The notes below the pieces were generated by a model that worked only from the letters and a program-made list of their open reading frames with translations, made no database searches and had not been told where the DNA came from. A stretch of 64,000 nucleotides of DNA from Rhodobacter sp. 24-YEA-8 (GTDB taxonomy: Bacteria; Pseudomonadota; Alphaproteobacteria; Rhodobacterales; Rhodobacteraceae): contig NZ_FNSK01000001.1 of NCBI RefSeq assembly GCF_900105075.1, forward strand, positions 385,001 through 449,000, in the 5' to 3' direction. The position numbers and the translations under genes were made by a program. Positions 10,514 through 27,976 of the stretch are shown here, one piece after another; positions within the stretch are counted from its first letter, which is position 1, and each line of letters begins with the position of its first letter.

Positions 10514-10596
10514 TCGCCGGGCGTTTGGGCAAACCCCAACAACAACCACTACTTTTCCGATCTGAAAATCTGGTGAAAACGCCCCCGGTTTGGGGG

Positions 10597-10750
10597 GCGA
10601 ATTACCCGTGTGCGGATCTTCACCGGGAAGGACCCGCGCAACCCCAGCCTGATCGTTAAGCGAGTTAAGGCTTTGATTTTGGTTAAGGGGGGCGGCACCT
10701 GCGGGGTGCGAATTACCCGCGTGCGAACCCCGTTCTGGAAGGACCCGCGC
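10597..10750. repeat. Pair of 43-bp direct repeat units
   Basis: Two similar units at 10597-10639 and 10708-10750 each contain GCGAATTACCCG(T/C)GTGCG followed 9-10 bases later by GGAAGGACCCGCGC. The period is 111 bp. The second unit ends just before the stop of the minus-strand phage-like gene. A G/C hairpin (CGCCCCC, loop, GGGGGCG) at 10580-10599 overlaps the first unit. No gene is convincing between 10514 and 10752. The units could be protein-binding or packaging/replication sites of a lost mobile element; function unknown. Confidence 0.5.
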
Positions 10751-10752
10751 CA

Positions 10753-11193
10753 TCAGATCCGCAGCCCGGCGCGCAAAAGGTCCTGTTCCTGCACCAATCC
10801 GCCCTGGATCATGCAAGCCGCCACCTCAGCGCTGATCCCGGTCGGCGGGATATAGGCCCCAGACTTCACCTTCTTGGCCCAGAAAGCCGCTGCGTCTCGC
10901 ACTGCATCCGAGCGCGCGGCCACCGGGGTATCTGCCTGGTAGTCCTCCCAGCGGCGCTGATCGAGCCAGTTGTCGGCATAGGCCACATACTGAGCCTTGT
11001 TCCCGGCATTCTCTGCCCGATATCGCTCTGCTGCCTGCACGATCACGTCAGGATGGATGCCAGCGGCTACAGCCTGAGTGAACAGCTTCTCAGCCCTCTT
11101 CCGATCCCTCTGCCTCGGGTGAGCCTTCCAGAATTTCTCAAAGCCATCTGGCGTGTGTGCGGCATCGCCGCCGACACAAGGTTCCCCTATCAT
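10753..11193 (-). pseudogene. Phage-like replication-associated protein, C-terminal part
   Basis: The frame contains PDGFEKFWKAHPRQRDRKRAEKLF, then VIVQAAERYRAENAGNKAQYVAYADNWLDQRRWED. This block recurs at the C-terminus of phage or plasmid replication and helix-turn-helix proteins in Rhodobacterales. The open frame begins at 11358, but the region before about 11193 (MIGEPCVGGD) looks like non-coding sequence. It is therefore shown as a remnant without its N-terminal DNA-binding part. No replication partner genes are nearby. Confidence 0.5.
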
Positions 11194-11358
11194 TCGTGTT
11201 TTCCGTTTCTTGCTCTGGTACCGTTCTTTCCTGGACCGTGCGCCCGGGGCCGATACTATGCGCGAACCGGAGGCCATGGGCCCCGTGGGCGGCGTATATT
11301 GCTTTGAAGTGAAGAACAGCTTTTCCCCGCGGCAAGGGCAGAGTGCCATCCACTGCAC

Positions 11359-12094
11359 CAGGCGTATTGACGCAACTCTGGGGTGCCGCCTTTGGTCCTG
11401 AAGTCGTTAACTTTCGGTCCGGCCGTGTCTCAGCGTGCCGGGACGAATTCCGTCAAAGTCCCGAATCATGCAGGCGCTTACTGGTCAGATCGCGATGCCA
11501 GGGGGAGGGGGCGCCCGGGATGGAAGAGATCACCCACCACGCAGTCTGCGGCAGTGACACTATCCTGAAACAGGGCGCAGATCTGACTGCGTCAGGCCAA
11601 CGGGATCCTGCGTAAGGCGAGCGCATGTTCTGCAATGGCAGAACTCGATCGCCGGTCCAGGTGATGGTTGCTTTCTGCATTAGTGCCTGTACTCGCAGGA
11701 TAGTCGGTTGGCGAGCCAGTATCTCTCAGCAACCCCTCACAGGATCGCCCGTACCTGTGGCGTTCACCTGCGCGACCTTCGCGAGCCAATCAGGAGCATC
11801 CCACGAACCGTTACAGCGGCCAGCCACTGTGCAGGTCCGGCAACTGAAGCCATGGCCGCGTCACCAACCGCAATCAGCCTTCGGCAAACCCGGCGCGGTT
11901 AAACCCGCCAAGGCCGGTCACTCGCAGCAAGCGTGCGACGCGGGTAGTGGCGTGGCCGAGTGCGATGACAGGTGTGATGCCAAACGGAGCCTTCAGGGCG
12001 AGCGAGGGCGGCAATGCGGCATCGCTGTAATCGCGCAGTCGGGCGCGCTTCACTGATCGGACGCCAGACAGGCACAACGGGGCGCGGTGTGCAA
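11359..12094. other. Gene-poor degenerate region with an IS3-like scrap
   Basis: I see no intact gene here. Around 11640-11730 the plus-strand frame reads ACTRRIVGWRAS, a signature of the DDE domain of other IS3-group transposases, so a small transposase scrap is likely. The open frame on the minus strand between 11874 and 12224 has no recognisable family. The stretch is best read as island debris. Confidence 0.45.
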
Positions 12095-12122
12095 AAAGCC
12101 GGCCCGACATCGGGCCGGCTTT
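12095..12122 (-). terminator. Rho-independent terminator
   Basis: A 12-bp perfect stem (AAAGCCGGCCCG / CGGGCCGGCTTT) with an ACAT loop is followed by TTTTT on the minus strand. It lies 155 bp behind the secreted hypothetical ending at 12277. Confidence 0.85.
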
Positions 12123-12276
12123 GAGAATGAGGAGAAAACCCTGCGCCGGAGCGACCCGCGGATCTTTGGAGACCGGGATCGGAATGCTCAGGATGCGCCG
12201 TGTTATCTGAGCAAGGCGTAGCAACAGCCGGGCAGCATCTTCGTAGTTACGTCTCAGGCGCTCTCAGACAGGGAGG

Positions 12277-12570
12277 TCAATAGCCGCTTTTACGGATCAG
12301 GAGGTTCAGACGCTTGGTCAGCTCTTCTGAATTACCGACGATGCTCATGTCTGAGCAGACCTGATAGGCGATATAGCTTGCCTGATCGCGCGGCATTTTC
12401 GGGCGAACTTCCTGAATGAAATCAATAAAAGCTGTATGGGTCTCGTTGATGATAGCCCAGTGCGGCATCGGGCCGCGATTGCAGGGCTGATCGAAAACCC
12501 GGGAATTTTGTGCGACTGCGGGAACAGCAAGGCAGGCGACCGCGGCCGCAACTGTCACGATTTTGTACAT
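12277..12570 (-). CDS. Small secreted hypothetical protein
   Basis: Starting at MYKIVTVAAAVACLAVPAVAQ the product is 97 residues with a Sec signal peptide and an AVA-Q cleavage motif. The mature part (about 77 residues) has two cysteines, FDQPCNRG and YQVCSDMS, that could form a periplasmic disulfide. The longer upstream frame to 12639 adds a charged, non-signal-like region, so the internal ATG is preferred. I do not recognise a family. It is transcribed away from secE and ends at a strong terminator. Confidence 0.65.
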   Translation of the reverse strand: MYKIVTVAAAVACLAVPAVAQNSRVFDQPCNRGPMPHWAIINETHTAFIDFIQEVRPKMPRDQASYIAYQVCSDMSIVGNSEELTKRLNLLIRKSGY

Positions 12571-13043
12571 TCTGGCACTCCGGTCTCTGGATAGATGTCC
12601 GCGAGACTCTTGCGCTCTGGAAGGGAGTGAGTCCAGCAAATTGCTGGTAAATTCATGCTTTCAACGTGGAAACTAACTGGCGCGTGAACGGAAACGGCCA
12701 GCGCGCAGGCTATGATGCCGGGGATCCCAGGTGGTTTGCCCTGCCTGCCGGGGCACGTTTGCCCGTGGAACAGGAGGGCTTAGCCTCGCTGCACAACCTT
12801 GCGGATGATTGTGGCGCAGATGTGTCATTGTCTGGGCGAGTTTCGGACAGGACAAGACGTCACTGGCGCGGCGGCGTACCCGTCGCGCAGAATGAAATTC
12901 CCCAACCTGTCGCGATTGCCGGCAGAATGACTTGAATTTCCGGCTCCGGGCCAGTATCTCGGCGCGAATGGCCGCCAGGACCGGAGCTTTCAAAAGCTTT
13001 CTGACCGGGGCGGTTTTGGGAATTATCTCGGGATACCGCAGTC
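12571..13043. other. Intergenic region upstream of secE
   Basis: No convincing gene, tRNA or IS is visible in these 470 bases. The tRNA-Trp often found in front of secE in bacteria is not here. It must hold the divergent promoters of the secreted hypothetical and of secE, but I could not identify a convincing pair of hexamers. Confidence 0.5.
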
Positions 13044-13235
13044 ATGGCGACGACCAATCCTCTTCAGTTCCTTCAGCAGGTTCGCGGCGAAGTGGGCAAG
13101 ATCCACTGGCCGAAGCGCCGTGAGGTGGTGCTGACGACGATCATGGTCTTCATCCTCTCGGCGCTGGCGGCGACCTTTTTCAGCCTTACGGATCTGGCGA
13201 TCCGCTGGGGGCTGGAGCTGATCATCGGCGTCTGA
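13044..13235 (+). CDS. secE: Preprotein translocase subunit SecE
   Basis: The 63-residue protein is the short, single-TM form of SecE. It has an amphipathic N-terminal helix (NPLQFLQQVRGEVGKIHWPKRREVVLTT), in which VxKIxWPxRxE is the family signature, followed by one membrane helix (IMVFILSALAATFFSL). It clamps the two halves of SecY in the inner membrane. Its place before nusG and rplKAJL is the usual bacterial arrangement, but a strong terminator lies between secE and nusG. Confidence 0.95.
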   Translation: MATTNPLQFLQQVRGEVGKIHWPKRREVVLTTIMVFILSALAATFFSLTDLAIRWGLELIIGV

Positions 13236-13344
13236 CCGGGGATGGGCGGGCGGCCCGGACGGGCCGCCGGGCAGGCCGGTACGCCGGTTAGGACTTGATC
13301 GGGGCGGCGTGAGCGGATATTCCGCGCCGACGTCTCGGTCACGG

Positions 13345-13378
13345 GCGCGCATCGATTCGGGATGCGCGCTGTTTTTTG
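13345..13378 (+). terminator. Intrinsic terminator between secE and nusG
   Basis: A perfect 9-bp G/C stem (GCGCGCATC / GATGCGCGC) with a 7-base loop is followed by TGTTTTTTG. This is a canonical intrinsic terminator, oriented with secE and lying about 110 bp behind it and 98 bp ahead of nusG. It implies that nusG is either expressed by readthrough or has its own promoter. Confidence 0.8.
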
Positions 13379-13475
13379 TTCGGAGCGGCAGGCGGATCGG
13401 CAGTTTGCAGATCGGGTCGGCAACAGGAATTCGGGAGGCAATCCTCCCAGGCAGTCAGAAGGTGGAAGCGAGACC

Positions 13476-14009
13476 ATGGCAAAACGCTGGTATTCGGTGA
13501 GCGTCCTCTCGAACTTCGAGAAGAAGGTTGCCGAGCAGATCCGGACCGCCGTGGACGAAGCGGCCCTGCAGGAAGAAATCGACGAGATCCTCGTGCCCAC
13601 CGAAGAGGTGATCGAGGTGCGTCGCGGCAAGAAGGTGACGTCTGAACGTCGCATCATGCCCGGCTATGTGCTGGTGCATATGGAAATGACCTCGCGCGGG
13701 TATCACCTGATATCGTCGATCAACCGCGTCACCGGCTTCCTTGGCCCTCAGGGCAAGCCGATGCCGATGCGGGATGCCGAGGTTGCCGGGATGCAAAGCA
13801 ACAGCGCCCAGAAGGGCGAAGTCGCGCCGAGGAACCTGATCCGGTTCGATATCGGCGAGAAGGTCAAGGTTACCGACGGGCCGTTCGACGGCTTTGAAGG
13901 GATGGTCGAAGAGGTGGATGAGGCGGAAAGCCGTCTCAAGGTCTCGGTTTCGATCTTCGGCCGGGCAACCCCGGTCGAGCTGGAATTCACTCAGGTCGTG
14001 AAGTTCTGA
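13476..14009 (+). CDS. nusG: Transcription termination/antitermination factor NusG
   Basis: The 177-residue protein has the NGN domain at residues 1-115 (KRWYSVSVLSNFEKKVAEQIR, MPGYVLVHMEM, TGFLGPQGKPMPM). A C-terminal KOW domain follows (EKVKVTDGPFDGFEGMVEEVD, VSVSIFGRATPVELEFTQV). The ATG at 13476 is preceded by GGTGGAAGCGAG and matches the family start MAKRWYSV; the frame is open further upstream but unrelated. NusG joins RNA polymerase to Rho or to the ribosome. Confidence 0.97.
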   Translation: MAKRWYSVSVLSNFEKKVAEQIRTAVDEAALQEEIDEILVPTEEVIEVRRGKKVTSERRIMPGYVLVHMEMTSRGYHLISSINRVTGFLGPQGKPMPMRDAEVAGMQSNSAQKGEVAPRNLIRFDIGEKVKVTDGPFDGFEGMVEEVDEAESRLKVSVSIFGRATPVELEFTQVVKF

Positions 14010-14132
14010 CCTTCGGGTCCTGAGTGTATCGCGCGGAAGGCGAGCGCCTGTTTCAGAGGGCTGAACCAGGTGACGGACCGGACCGCTAAACGCGCCTCCA
14101 TGAGGGCGGCGCCGTGAAAAGGAGAAGGCCAG

Positions 14133-14585
14133 ATGGCCAAGAAGATTATGGGCAGCCTCAAGCTGCAGGTGAAAGCGCAACAGGCGAACCCGTCGCCGCC
14201 CGTCGGCCCGGCTCTGGGTCAGCGCGGTCTGAACATCATGATGTTCGTCAAGGAATTCAACGCGAAATCCGCTGACTTCCCGCCGGGAACCCCGATCCCG
14301 ACCATCATCACCTATTACCAGGACAAGTCGTTCAGCCTCGAGCTGAAGACGCCCCCGGCCGCTTTCCTCGTGAAAGAAGCCGCTGGCCTGAAGCCGGTCG
14401 GCAAGCGTAACCGCACCAAAGGGTCGGACAAGCCGGGCCGCACCGTGGCCGGTACGATCACCGCAGCACAGCTGCGCAAGATCGCAGAGACCAAGATGAA
14501 AGATCTCAACGCCAATTCCGTGGAAGCGGCGATGAACATCATCCTGGGCTCGGCCCGGTCCTGCGGCATCGAAGTGAAGGGCTGA
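14133..14585 (+). CDS. rplK: 50S ribosomal protein L11
   Basis: The 150-residue product has the full L11 pattern: [20 protein letters not shown] (the proline-rich hinge), [19 protein letters not shown], and the RNA-binding C-terminal domain ending [14 protein letters not shown]. It binds the GTPase-associated centre of 23S rRNA. AAAAGGAGAAGG precedes the ATG. It is followed after 5 bp by rplA, and the 120-base leader before it is where L1 normally exerts feedback control. Confidence 0.98.
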   Translation: MAKKIMGSLKLQVKAQQANPSPPVGPALGQRGLNIMMFVKEFNAKSADFPPGTPIPTIITYYQDKSFSLELKTPPAAFLVKEAAGLKPVGKRNRTKGSDKPGRTVAGTITAAQLRKIAETKMKDLNANSVEAAMNIILGSARSCGIEVKG

Positions 14586-14590
14586 TCGAC

Positions 14591-15283
14591 ATGGCAAAGC
14601 TCGCAAAACGTGTGAAGAAGGCGCAAGAGGCTTTCGCTGGCAAGGATCTGCTGGCTGTTGAAGCCGCGGTCGCGCTGATCAAATCGGCTGCTTCGGCGAA
14701 ATTCGACGAAACGCTGGAAATCGCGATGAACCTGGGCGTCGACCCGCGTCACGCAGACCAGATGGTCCGCGGCGTGGTTCAGCTGCCGAACGGCACCGGT
14801 AAAACCGTGCGCGTCGCAGTTTTCGCCCGTGGCGCCAAGGCTGATGAAGCCAAAGCTGCCGGTGCGGAAATCGTCGGTGCAGAAGACCTGCTGGAGAAAA
14901 TCCAGGGCGGCATGCTCGATTTCGATCGCTGCATCGCAACCCCGGACATGATGCCGCTGGTTGGCCGTCTCGGTAAAGTTCTCGGCCCGCGCAACCTGAT
15001 GCCGAACCCGAAAGTCGGGACGGTGACGATGGATGTCGCAACCGCTGTGACCAATGCCAAAGGCGGCGAAGTCCAGTTCAAGGTCGAAAAGGCCGGCGTG
15101 ATCCATGCAGGTATCGGCAAGGTTTCGTTCACCGAGGAGAAGCTGGCTGAAAACGTCCGCGCCTTCGTTGACGCTGTGACCAAAGCCCGCCCGGCTGGTG
15201 CCAAGGGCACCTATGTGAAGAAAGTTTCGCTTTCCTCGACCATGGGCCCGGGCGTCTCGCTCGACCTCGCGACCACCGCTTAA
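14591..15283 (+). CDS. rplA: 50S ribosomal protein L1
   Basis: The 230-residue product shows typical L1 blocks: [58 protein letters not shown], and the C-terminal [11 protein letters not shown]. It forms the L1 stalk and is the translational repressor of the rplKA message. It is 5 bp from rplK and followed by an intrinsic terminator, so rplKA is a transcript separate from rplJL. Confidence 0.98.
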   Translation: MAKLAKRVKKAQEAFAGKDLLAVEAAVALIKSAASAKFDETLEIAMNLGVDPRHADQMVRGVVQLPNGTGKTVRVAVFARGAKADEAKAAGAEIVGAEDLLEKIQGGMLDFDRCIATPDMMPLVGRLGKVLGPRNLMPNPKVGTVTMDVATAVTNAKGGEVQFKVEKAGVIHAGIGKVSFTEEKLAENVRAFVDAVTKARPAGAKGTYVKKVSLSSTMGPGVSLDLATTA

Positions 15284-15310
15284 GCCTGAACTGGCGCGAA
15301 TACTGAATGC

Positions 15311-15346
15311 AAAGCCGCTGCCCTTTCCGGGTGGCGGCTTTCCCTT
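15311..15346 (+). terminator. Terminator behind rplA
   Basis: AAAGCCGC pairs with GCGGCTTT with further pairing of GCCC to GGGT inside. A T-rich tract (TTTCCCTTTT) follows. It lies 27 bp behind the rplA stop. Confidence 0.75.
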
Positions 15347-15388
15347 TTCCAGCGCTCCGTATCTGGCTGATTGCGGAAGCCTCCGGCG

Positions 15389-15439
15389 GGGATATTTAGA
15401 GACAGATGAAATCGGCATTCATCTGTCCTTAAATATCCC
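15389..15439. repeat. REP-like long hairpin
   Basis: Two 22-base arms around GGGATATTTA...CAGATGAA and TTCATCTG...TAAATATCCC match at 20 of 22 positions around a 7-base loop. The flanks CTCCGGCGGGGATATTTA and TATCCCGGGGG resemble an intergenic repeat very common in Rhodobacterales genomes. It lies between the rplA terminator and rplJ; a role beyond mRNA stability is not evident. Confidence 0.7.
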
Positions 15440-15788
15440 GGGGGTAAGCGGCGCAGCCGCGAGGGGGCAGGGCCCCCTTCTTCCGTTCGCCGCAGGTGGG
15501 ATGGCAGAAAGCCTGCCACACCATCTTGGCTTCGCAGTCACAACAAGGTAGAGACAGCACCTGTTGGGGCTGCGTGATTCGTCACTCAGCCCCAACACGC
15601 TTTGTCCGAGAAGGCTGGTGGCGCGCAAACGCCTTAATTTCCGGCCTGAGATGGAGTTCGGGACGATTTTTTCCGGGGCTTGCCTCGGGTGATTTTGGCT
15701 CTCGGGACGACATCATGGACCCGAATGCTCTGGCCGCGAGGACAGGGCTGACTTGAGCCGGGGGAAACCCCAAACTTGGAGTGAAACT

Positions 15789-16304
15789 GTGGATAGAGCC
15801 CAGAAAGAGAAATTGGTCGAGGATCTCGGCCAGATCTTTGAAAGCTCTGGCGTCGTAGTGGTTGCCCATTACGAAGGCATGACGGTTAAGCAGATGCAGG
15901 ATCTCCGCGCGCGCATGCGTGTCGTGGGTGGGTCCGTTCGCGTTGCCAAGAACACGCTCGCCAAAATCGCCCTCGAGGGGAAAGCCATCGCCAAGATGGG
16001 TGACCTGCTTACGGGTATGACTGTGCTGACCTTCTCGGAAGATCCCGTGGCTGCGGCCAAGGTCTCTGAGAGCTATGCCAAGGATAACGAGCGTTTCGTG
16101 ATCCTCGGCGGCGCTATGGGTGGCACGGTTCTGGACCCTGTCGGTGTCAAAGCCGTCGCATCGCTGCCGTCGCGCGAAGAGCTGCTTGCTCAGATCGCGT
16201 CGATGATCGGTGCGCCTGCTTCGAACATCGCCGGTGCCATTGGCGCGCCTGCTTCGAACATCGCTGGTATCCTGTCGACCATCGAGGACAAAGCCGCGGC
16301 CTGA
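15789..16304 (+). CDS. rplJ: 50S ribosomal protein L10
   Basis: The product from the GTG at 15789 is 171 residues, [31 protein letters not shown], as in related species. A longer TTG start at 15753 is possible, but GGAG lies 8-10 bases before the GTG. L10 anchors the L7/L12 stalk. The C-terminus contains a tandem repeat, [10 protein letters not shown] twice, which is normal for this group. The preceding leader of several hundred bases is where L10-L12 autoregulation usually acts. Confidence 0.95.
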   Translation: MDRAQKEKLVEDLGQIFESSGVVVVAHYEGMTVKQMQDLRARMRVVGGSVRVAKNTLAKIALEGKAIAKMGDLLTGMTVLTFSEDPVAAAKVSESYAKDNERFVILGGAMGGTVLDPVGVKAVASLPSREELLAQIASMIGAPASNIAGAIGAPASNIAGILSTIEDKAAA

Positions 16305-16385
16305 GGCCCCGGCATTGCCCAATGTCTTTCGTAGGGTTGATCAACATCGCGTTGGACCCCATCTTAACTGAACGGAATGTGAAAA

Positions 16386-16757
16386 ATGGCTGATCTTAAA
16401 GCTCTCGCCGAACAAATCGTTGGCCTGACCCTCCTGCAAGCTCAGGAACTGAAGACCATCCTGAAAGACGAATACGGCATCGAGCCGGCTGCTGGCGGCG
16501 CTGTTGTCGTGGCTGGCCCGGCTGCTGCAGCTGAAGCCGTCGAAGAAAAAACCGAATTCGACGTCGTGCTCGTCGAAGCCGGCGCAAACAAAATCAACGT
16601 CATCAAAGAAGTCCGCGGCATCACCGGCCTGGGCCTCGTTGAAGCGAAAAACCTCGTTGAAGCCGGCGGCAAAGTCAAAGAAGGCGCTGCCAAAGCTGAC
16701 GCAGAGGAAATCAAGAAGAAGCTTGAAGCTGCTGGCGCCAAAGTCGAGCTCAAGTAA
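16386..16757 (+). CDS. rplL: 50S ribosomal protein L7/L12
   Basis: The 123-residue protein has the N-terminal dimerisation domain ([31 protein letters not shown]), an alanine-rich hinge and the C-terminal factor-binding domain ([36 protein letters not shown]). It is present in multiple copies on the ribosomal stalk and recruits translation GTPases. It lies 81 bp behind rplJ and ahead of a stem-loop leading to rpoB. Confidence 0.98.
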   Translation: MADLKALAEQIVGLTLLQAQELKTILKDEYGIEPAAGGAVVVAGPAAAAEAVEEKTEFDVVLVEAGANKINVIKEVRGITGLGLVEAKNLVEAGGKVKEGAAKADAEEIKKKLEAAGAKVELK

Positions 16758-16793
16758 TCTGGCTTGCGGGTTGCCCCGCAGCTTTGATTTTCA

Positions 16794-16823
16794 GGCAGGG
16801 GGCGGAGCAATCCGCCTCCTGCC
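16794..16823 (+). promoter_or_regulatory. Stem-loop between rplL and rpoB
   Basis: A 13-bp stem (GGCAGGGGGCGGA / TCCGCCTCCTGCC, one G-U pair) with a GCAA tetraloop stands 37 bp behind rplL and lacks a T-run. Attenuation or RNase processing at this place is well known in E. coli, where it reduces rpoBC relative to ribosomal proteins. The role here is inferred by position. Confidence 0.6.
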
Positions 16824-17000
16824 ATTCGCGTCCTGAAAGGGGATTTTACGAAATCCTCTCTCCGGGTGCGGTATCGGTTCGGGAGCCGTCTGACGGGACA
16901 GATGGCAGGTATGGAACCGGATATCCCCTCTCGCCAGTTGGCGTGTGCCTGTGCCCCGACGGGTCGCGCGCCGGCGAAACGATGAAAGGTGACCACGAAC

Positions 17001-21134
<4,134 letters not shown>

Positions 21135-21182
21135 CCGGAATTTTAAGGAAAATTCCGGGCCGGTTTCTTCAAAGAAACCGGC
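21135..21182 (+). promoter_or_regulatory. Tandem stem-loops between rpoB and rpoC
   Basis: Two perfect hairpins stand back to back. The first pairs CCGGAATTTT with AAAATTCCGG (21135-21158); the second pairs GCCGGTTTCTT with AAGAAACCGGC (21159-21182). Neither is followed by a T-run on the plus strand. They sit directly behind the rpoB stop and may set mRNA processing or stability between the two subunit genes. Confidence 0.65.
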
Positions 21183-21222
21183 GCCACCCCTCTGACCGCA
21201 ACCTCCTGATTGGGAAGATCAA

Positions 21223-25461
<4,239 letters not shown>

Positions 25462-25501
25462 TCCCCGGCTCACTGGCCCTGGCGCCGGTGAAGTGATCTC
25501 T

Positions 25502-25533
25502 GGCCCCGCCCGGACAACCGGGCGGGGCCTTTT
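25502..25533 (+). terminator. Terminator of the rpoBC operon
   Basis: GGCCCCGCCCGG pairs with CCGGGCGGGGCC around a short ACAA loop, followed by TTTT. It starts 41 bp after the rpoC stop. Confidence 0.9.
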
Positions 25534-25942
25534 CTGTCTCCACCCTCCGGGCACTGAACCGGGGCAAGACCGGACATCCCGTATTGGCAGGGCCTGACCC
25601 TTCGCGCTGCCCGATTGTGGGCCGTGCCCTGGTCAGGTGGTCCCGGCCTTTCCCCCCTGCGGGTATGTGGAACGTGGCGCCGCCGGGGGCTGATATCGCT
25701 GCGCTGAGCCCGGTTGATCCGGGCATGTTCATGTTTCCCCGAATTGTCGCATCGCGGGCTTTCATTCCCGGCCAGTCCGCCAGCCATGTTGCACCAGTGC
25801 CCCGCCGGCGCAGAGTTGAGCACCGGCCCCTGGCAGTCATGACCCGGGCCGATATAAAGCGGAGGGGTCCGCATCCTGCCCTTCCAAAACGAGCTGAAAC
25901 CTGACAGAGGGCAGGGCGAGCAGAATTGAGGCGCCCGACATC
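25534..25942. other. Intergenic region between rpoC and the EamA transporter
   Basis: The roughly 410 bases hold no supported gene. Open frames on both strands are short and lack recognisable content. The promoter of the transporter gene must lie in the last part, but I could not define it. Confidence 0.5.
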
Positions 25943-26812
25943 ATGCCAGTGAGTGACAAGACGCGCGGTATTGCCCTGATGTTGCTGGCCATGCTCGCCT
26001 TCGCGATCAATGACACGATCATCAAGCTTTTGCTGGCCGATATGCCCTTGCCGCAGGCGATGGTGGTGCGCGGCGTGCCGGCCTGCACCATGCTGGGGCT
26101 GCTGGCCTGGCGGGCGGGGGCCTTCTCACACCTGCCGAAGGGGAGGGACCGCAAATTCCTGATCCTGCGCAGTTTCGGCGAAGTGGCGGGAACGCTGACC
26201 TTCCTTGGCGCTCTGACGCATATGCAACTGGCCAATGTCACAGCCATCCTGCAATCGGTGCCGCTGGCCGCGACGGCGGCGGCTGCCCTGTTTCTGGGCG
26301 AAAAGGTCGGCTGGCGTCGCGCGCTTGCGGTGGCCATCGGCTTCATCGGGGTGCTGATCGTGATCCGCCCGGGCGAGGACGGGCTGGATCCCTGGGCGTT
26401 CCTGGTGCTCCTGTCTGTGGCTTGCGTGGTCTGCCGCGATCTGATCACCCGGCAGATCAGCCGCGATGTGTCGGCGGCGCTGGTCGGGCTTGGCGCGGCG
26501 ATCACGGTATTGACGCTGAGCATCGTCTGGTCGGCCTTTGTGCCATGGCAGCCGGTGACGCCGCGCCATCTGCTGCTGGCGCTTGTCGGCGGGTTCTTTA
26601 TGACGATGGCATTCGTCTCGCTGGTGGGCGCTTTGCAGTCCGGAGATGTCAGCATGACGGCGCCCTTGCGGTACAGCCAGCTCTTATGGGCAACGCTGCT
26701 CGGCTGGCTGGTCTTTGACCATCTGCCCGATATTGTGACCCTTGCAGGGGCGGCGCTGATCGTGGCCTCCGGGGTCTTTACCATCCTGCGCGAGGCCCGG
26801 CGCAACAGGTGA
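25943..26812 (+). CDS. EamA/DMT-superfamily transporter
   Basis: The 289-residue protein has about ten TM helices in two homologous halves. EamA features include FAINDTIIKLLLADMPLPQAMVVRG in TM1-2 and ALTHMQLANVTAILQSVPLAATAAAALFLGEKVGWRRALAVAIGFIGVLIVIRP, repeated in the second half as GALQSGDVSMTAPLRYSQLLWATLLGWLVF. It is an inner-membrane drug/metabolite-type permease of unknown substrate, probably an exporter. It stands alone between the rpoBC terminator and the str operon promoter. Confidence 0.88.
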   Translation: MPVSDKTRGIALMLLAMLAFAINDTIIKLLLADMPLPQAMVVRGVPACTMLGLLAWRAGAFSHLPKGRDRKFLILRSFGEVAGTLTFLGALTHMQLANVTAILQSVPLAATAAAALFLGEKVGWRRALAVAIGFIGVLIVIRPGEDGLDPWAFLVLLSVACVVCRDLITRQISRDVSAALVGLGAAITVLTLSIVWSAFVPWQPVTPRHLLLALVGGFFMTMAFVSLVGALQSGDVSMTAPLRYSQLLWATLLGWLVFDHLPDIVTLAGAALIVASGVFTILREARRNR

Positions 26813-26864
26813 ATTCTGCCCGGTTCCTTTGGCCCGGGCGCCTGTGCCACGGGCGGGGGCGCAG

Positions 26865-26893
26865 TTGACACCAGGGGCGATTCCACCTATAGC
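26865..26893 (+). promoter_or_regulatory. Sigma-70-type promoter of the str operon
   Basis: TTGACA at 26865-26870 and TATAGC at 26888-26893 are separated by exactly 17 bp, in a 290-bp gap upstream of rpsL. The -35 box is the consensus. It would give a leader of about 205 nt before rpsL. Confidence 0.75.
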
Positions 26894-27104
26894 CCGCTCA
26901 CCCTTGCGGGGCTGCCATGTGCCGCCAGGGTCAGAGCGTCCTGAAATTCAGGGCCGGACCACGTCCGATCCTCTGCAGAAATACCCGCGTCATCCACCTT
27001 ATCGGCGGATGAATGCGGTTTTTGTGTTTTGCGATTCGCGCAATGCACTCGAGAAGCGGCGCACCATAAGGCATAGGGTGCGAGTATCGAAACGAGGAAC
27101 GTGA

Positions 27105-27476
27105 ATGCCGACGATTCAACAGCTTATCCGGAAACCCCGGGAAGATAAGCCGAGCAAGTCCAAGTCCCAGCACCTGGAATCCTGCCCGCAAAAGCGTGGG
27201 GTTTGTACCCGCGTTTACACCACGACCCCGAAGAAGCCTAACTCCGCTATGCGGAAAGTGGCCAAGGTTCGTCTGACGAACGGCTTCGAAGTCATCTCCT
27301 ACATCCCCGGCGAAAAGCACAACCTGCAAGAGCACAGCGTTGTTCTGATCCGCGGCGGCCGCGTCAAAGACCTTCCGGGTGTCCGTTACCACATCCTCCG
27401 GGGTGTTCTGGATACCCAGGGCGTCAAAGACCGTCGTCAGCGTCGTTCGAAGTACGGCGCCAAGCGTCCGAAGTGA
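27105..27476 (+). CDS. rpsL: 30S ribosomal protein S12
   Basis: The 123-residue protein carries the accuracy-centre loops [18 protein letters not shown] and [14 protein letters not shown]. The lysines equivalent to K43 and K88 are wild type, so no streptomycin-resistance change is seen. It is the first gene of the str operon; GAGGAACGTG precedes the ATG. Confidence 0.99.
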   Translation: MPTIQQLIRKPREDKPSKSKSQHLESCPQKRGVCTRVYTTTPKKPNSAMRKVAKVRLTNGFEVISYIPGEKHNLQEHSVVLIRGGRVKDLPGVRYHILRGVLDTQGVKDRRQRRSKYGAKRPK

Positions 27477-27490
27477 TCCAGGAGAGGTAG

Positions 27491-27967
<477 letters not shown>

Positions 27968-27976
27968 GGGGGCCAA

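Noticed and set aside
9854..10816. A 320-codon minus-strand frame with a repeated ARVLP...GNS peptide
   Set aside because: It is antisense to the toxin-antitoxin genes; the repeated peptide only reflects the DNA repeats at 10597 and 10708.
11874..12224. A 116-codon minus-strand ORF
   Set aside because: It spans the terminator hairpin and has no recognisable domain or ribosome site.
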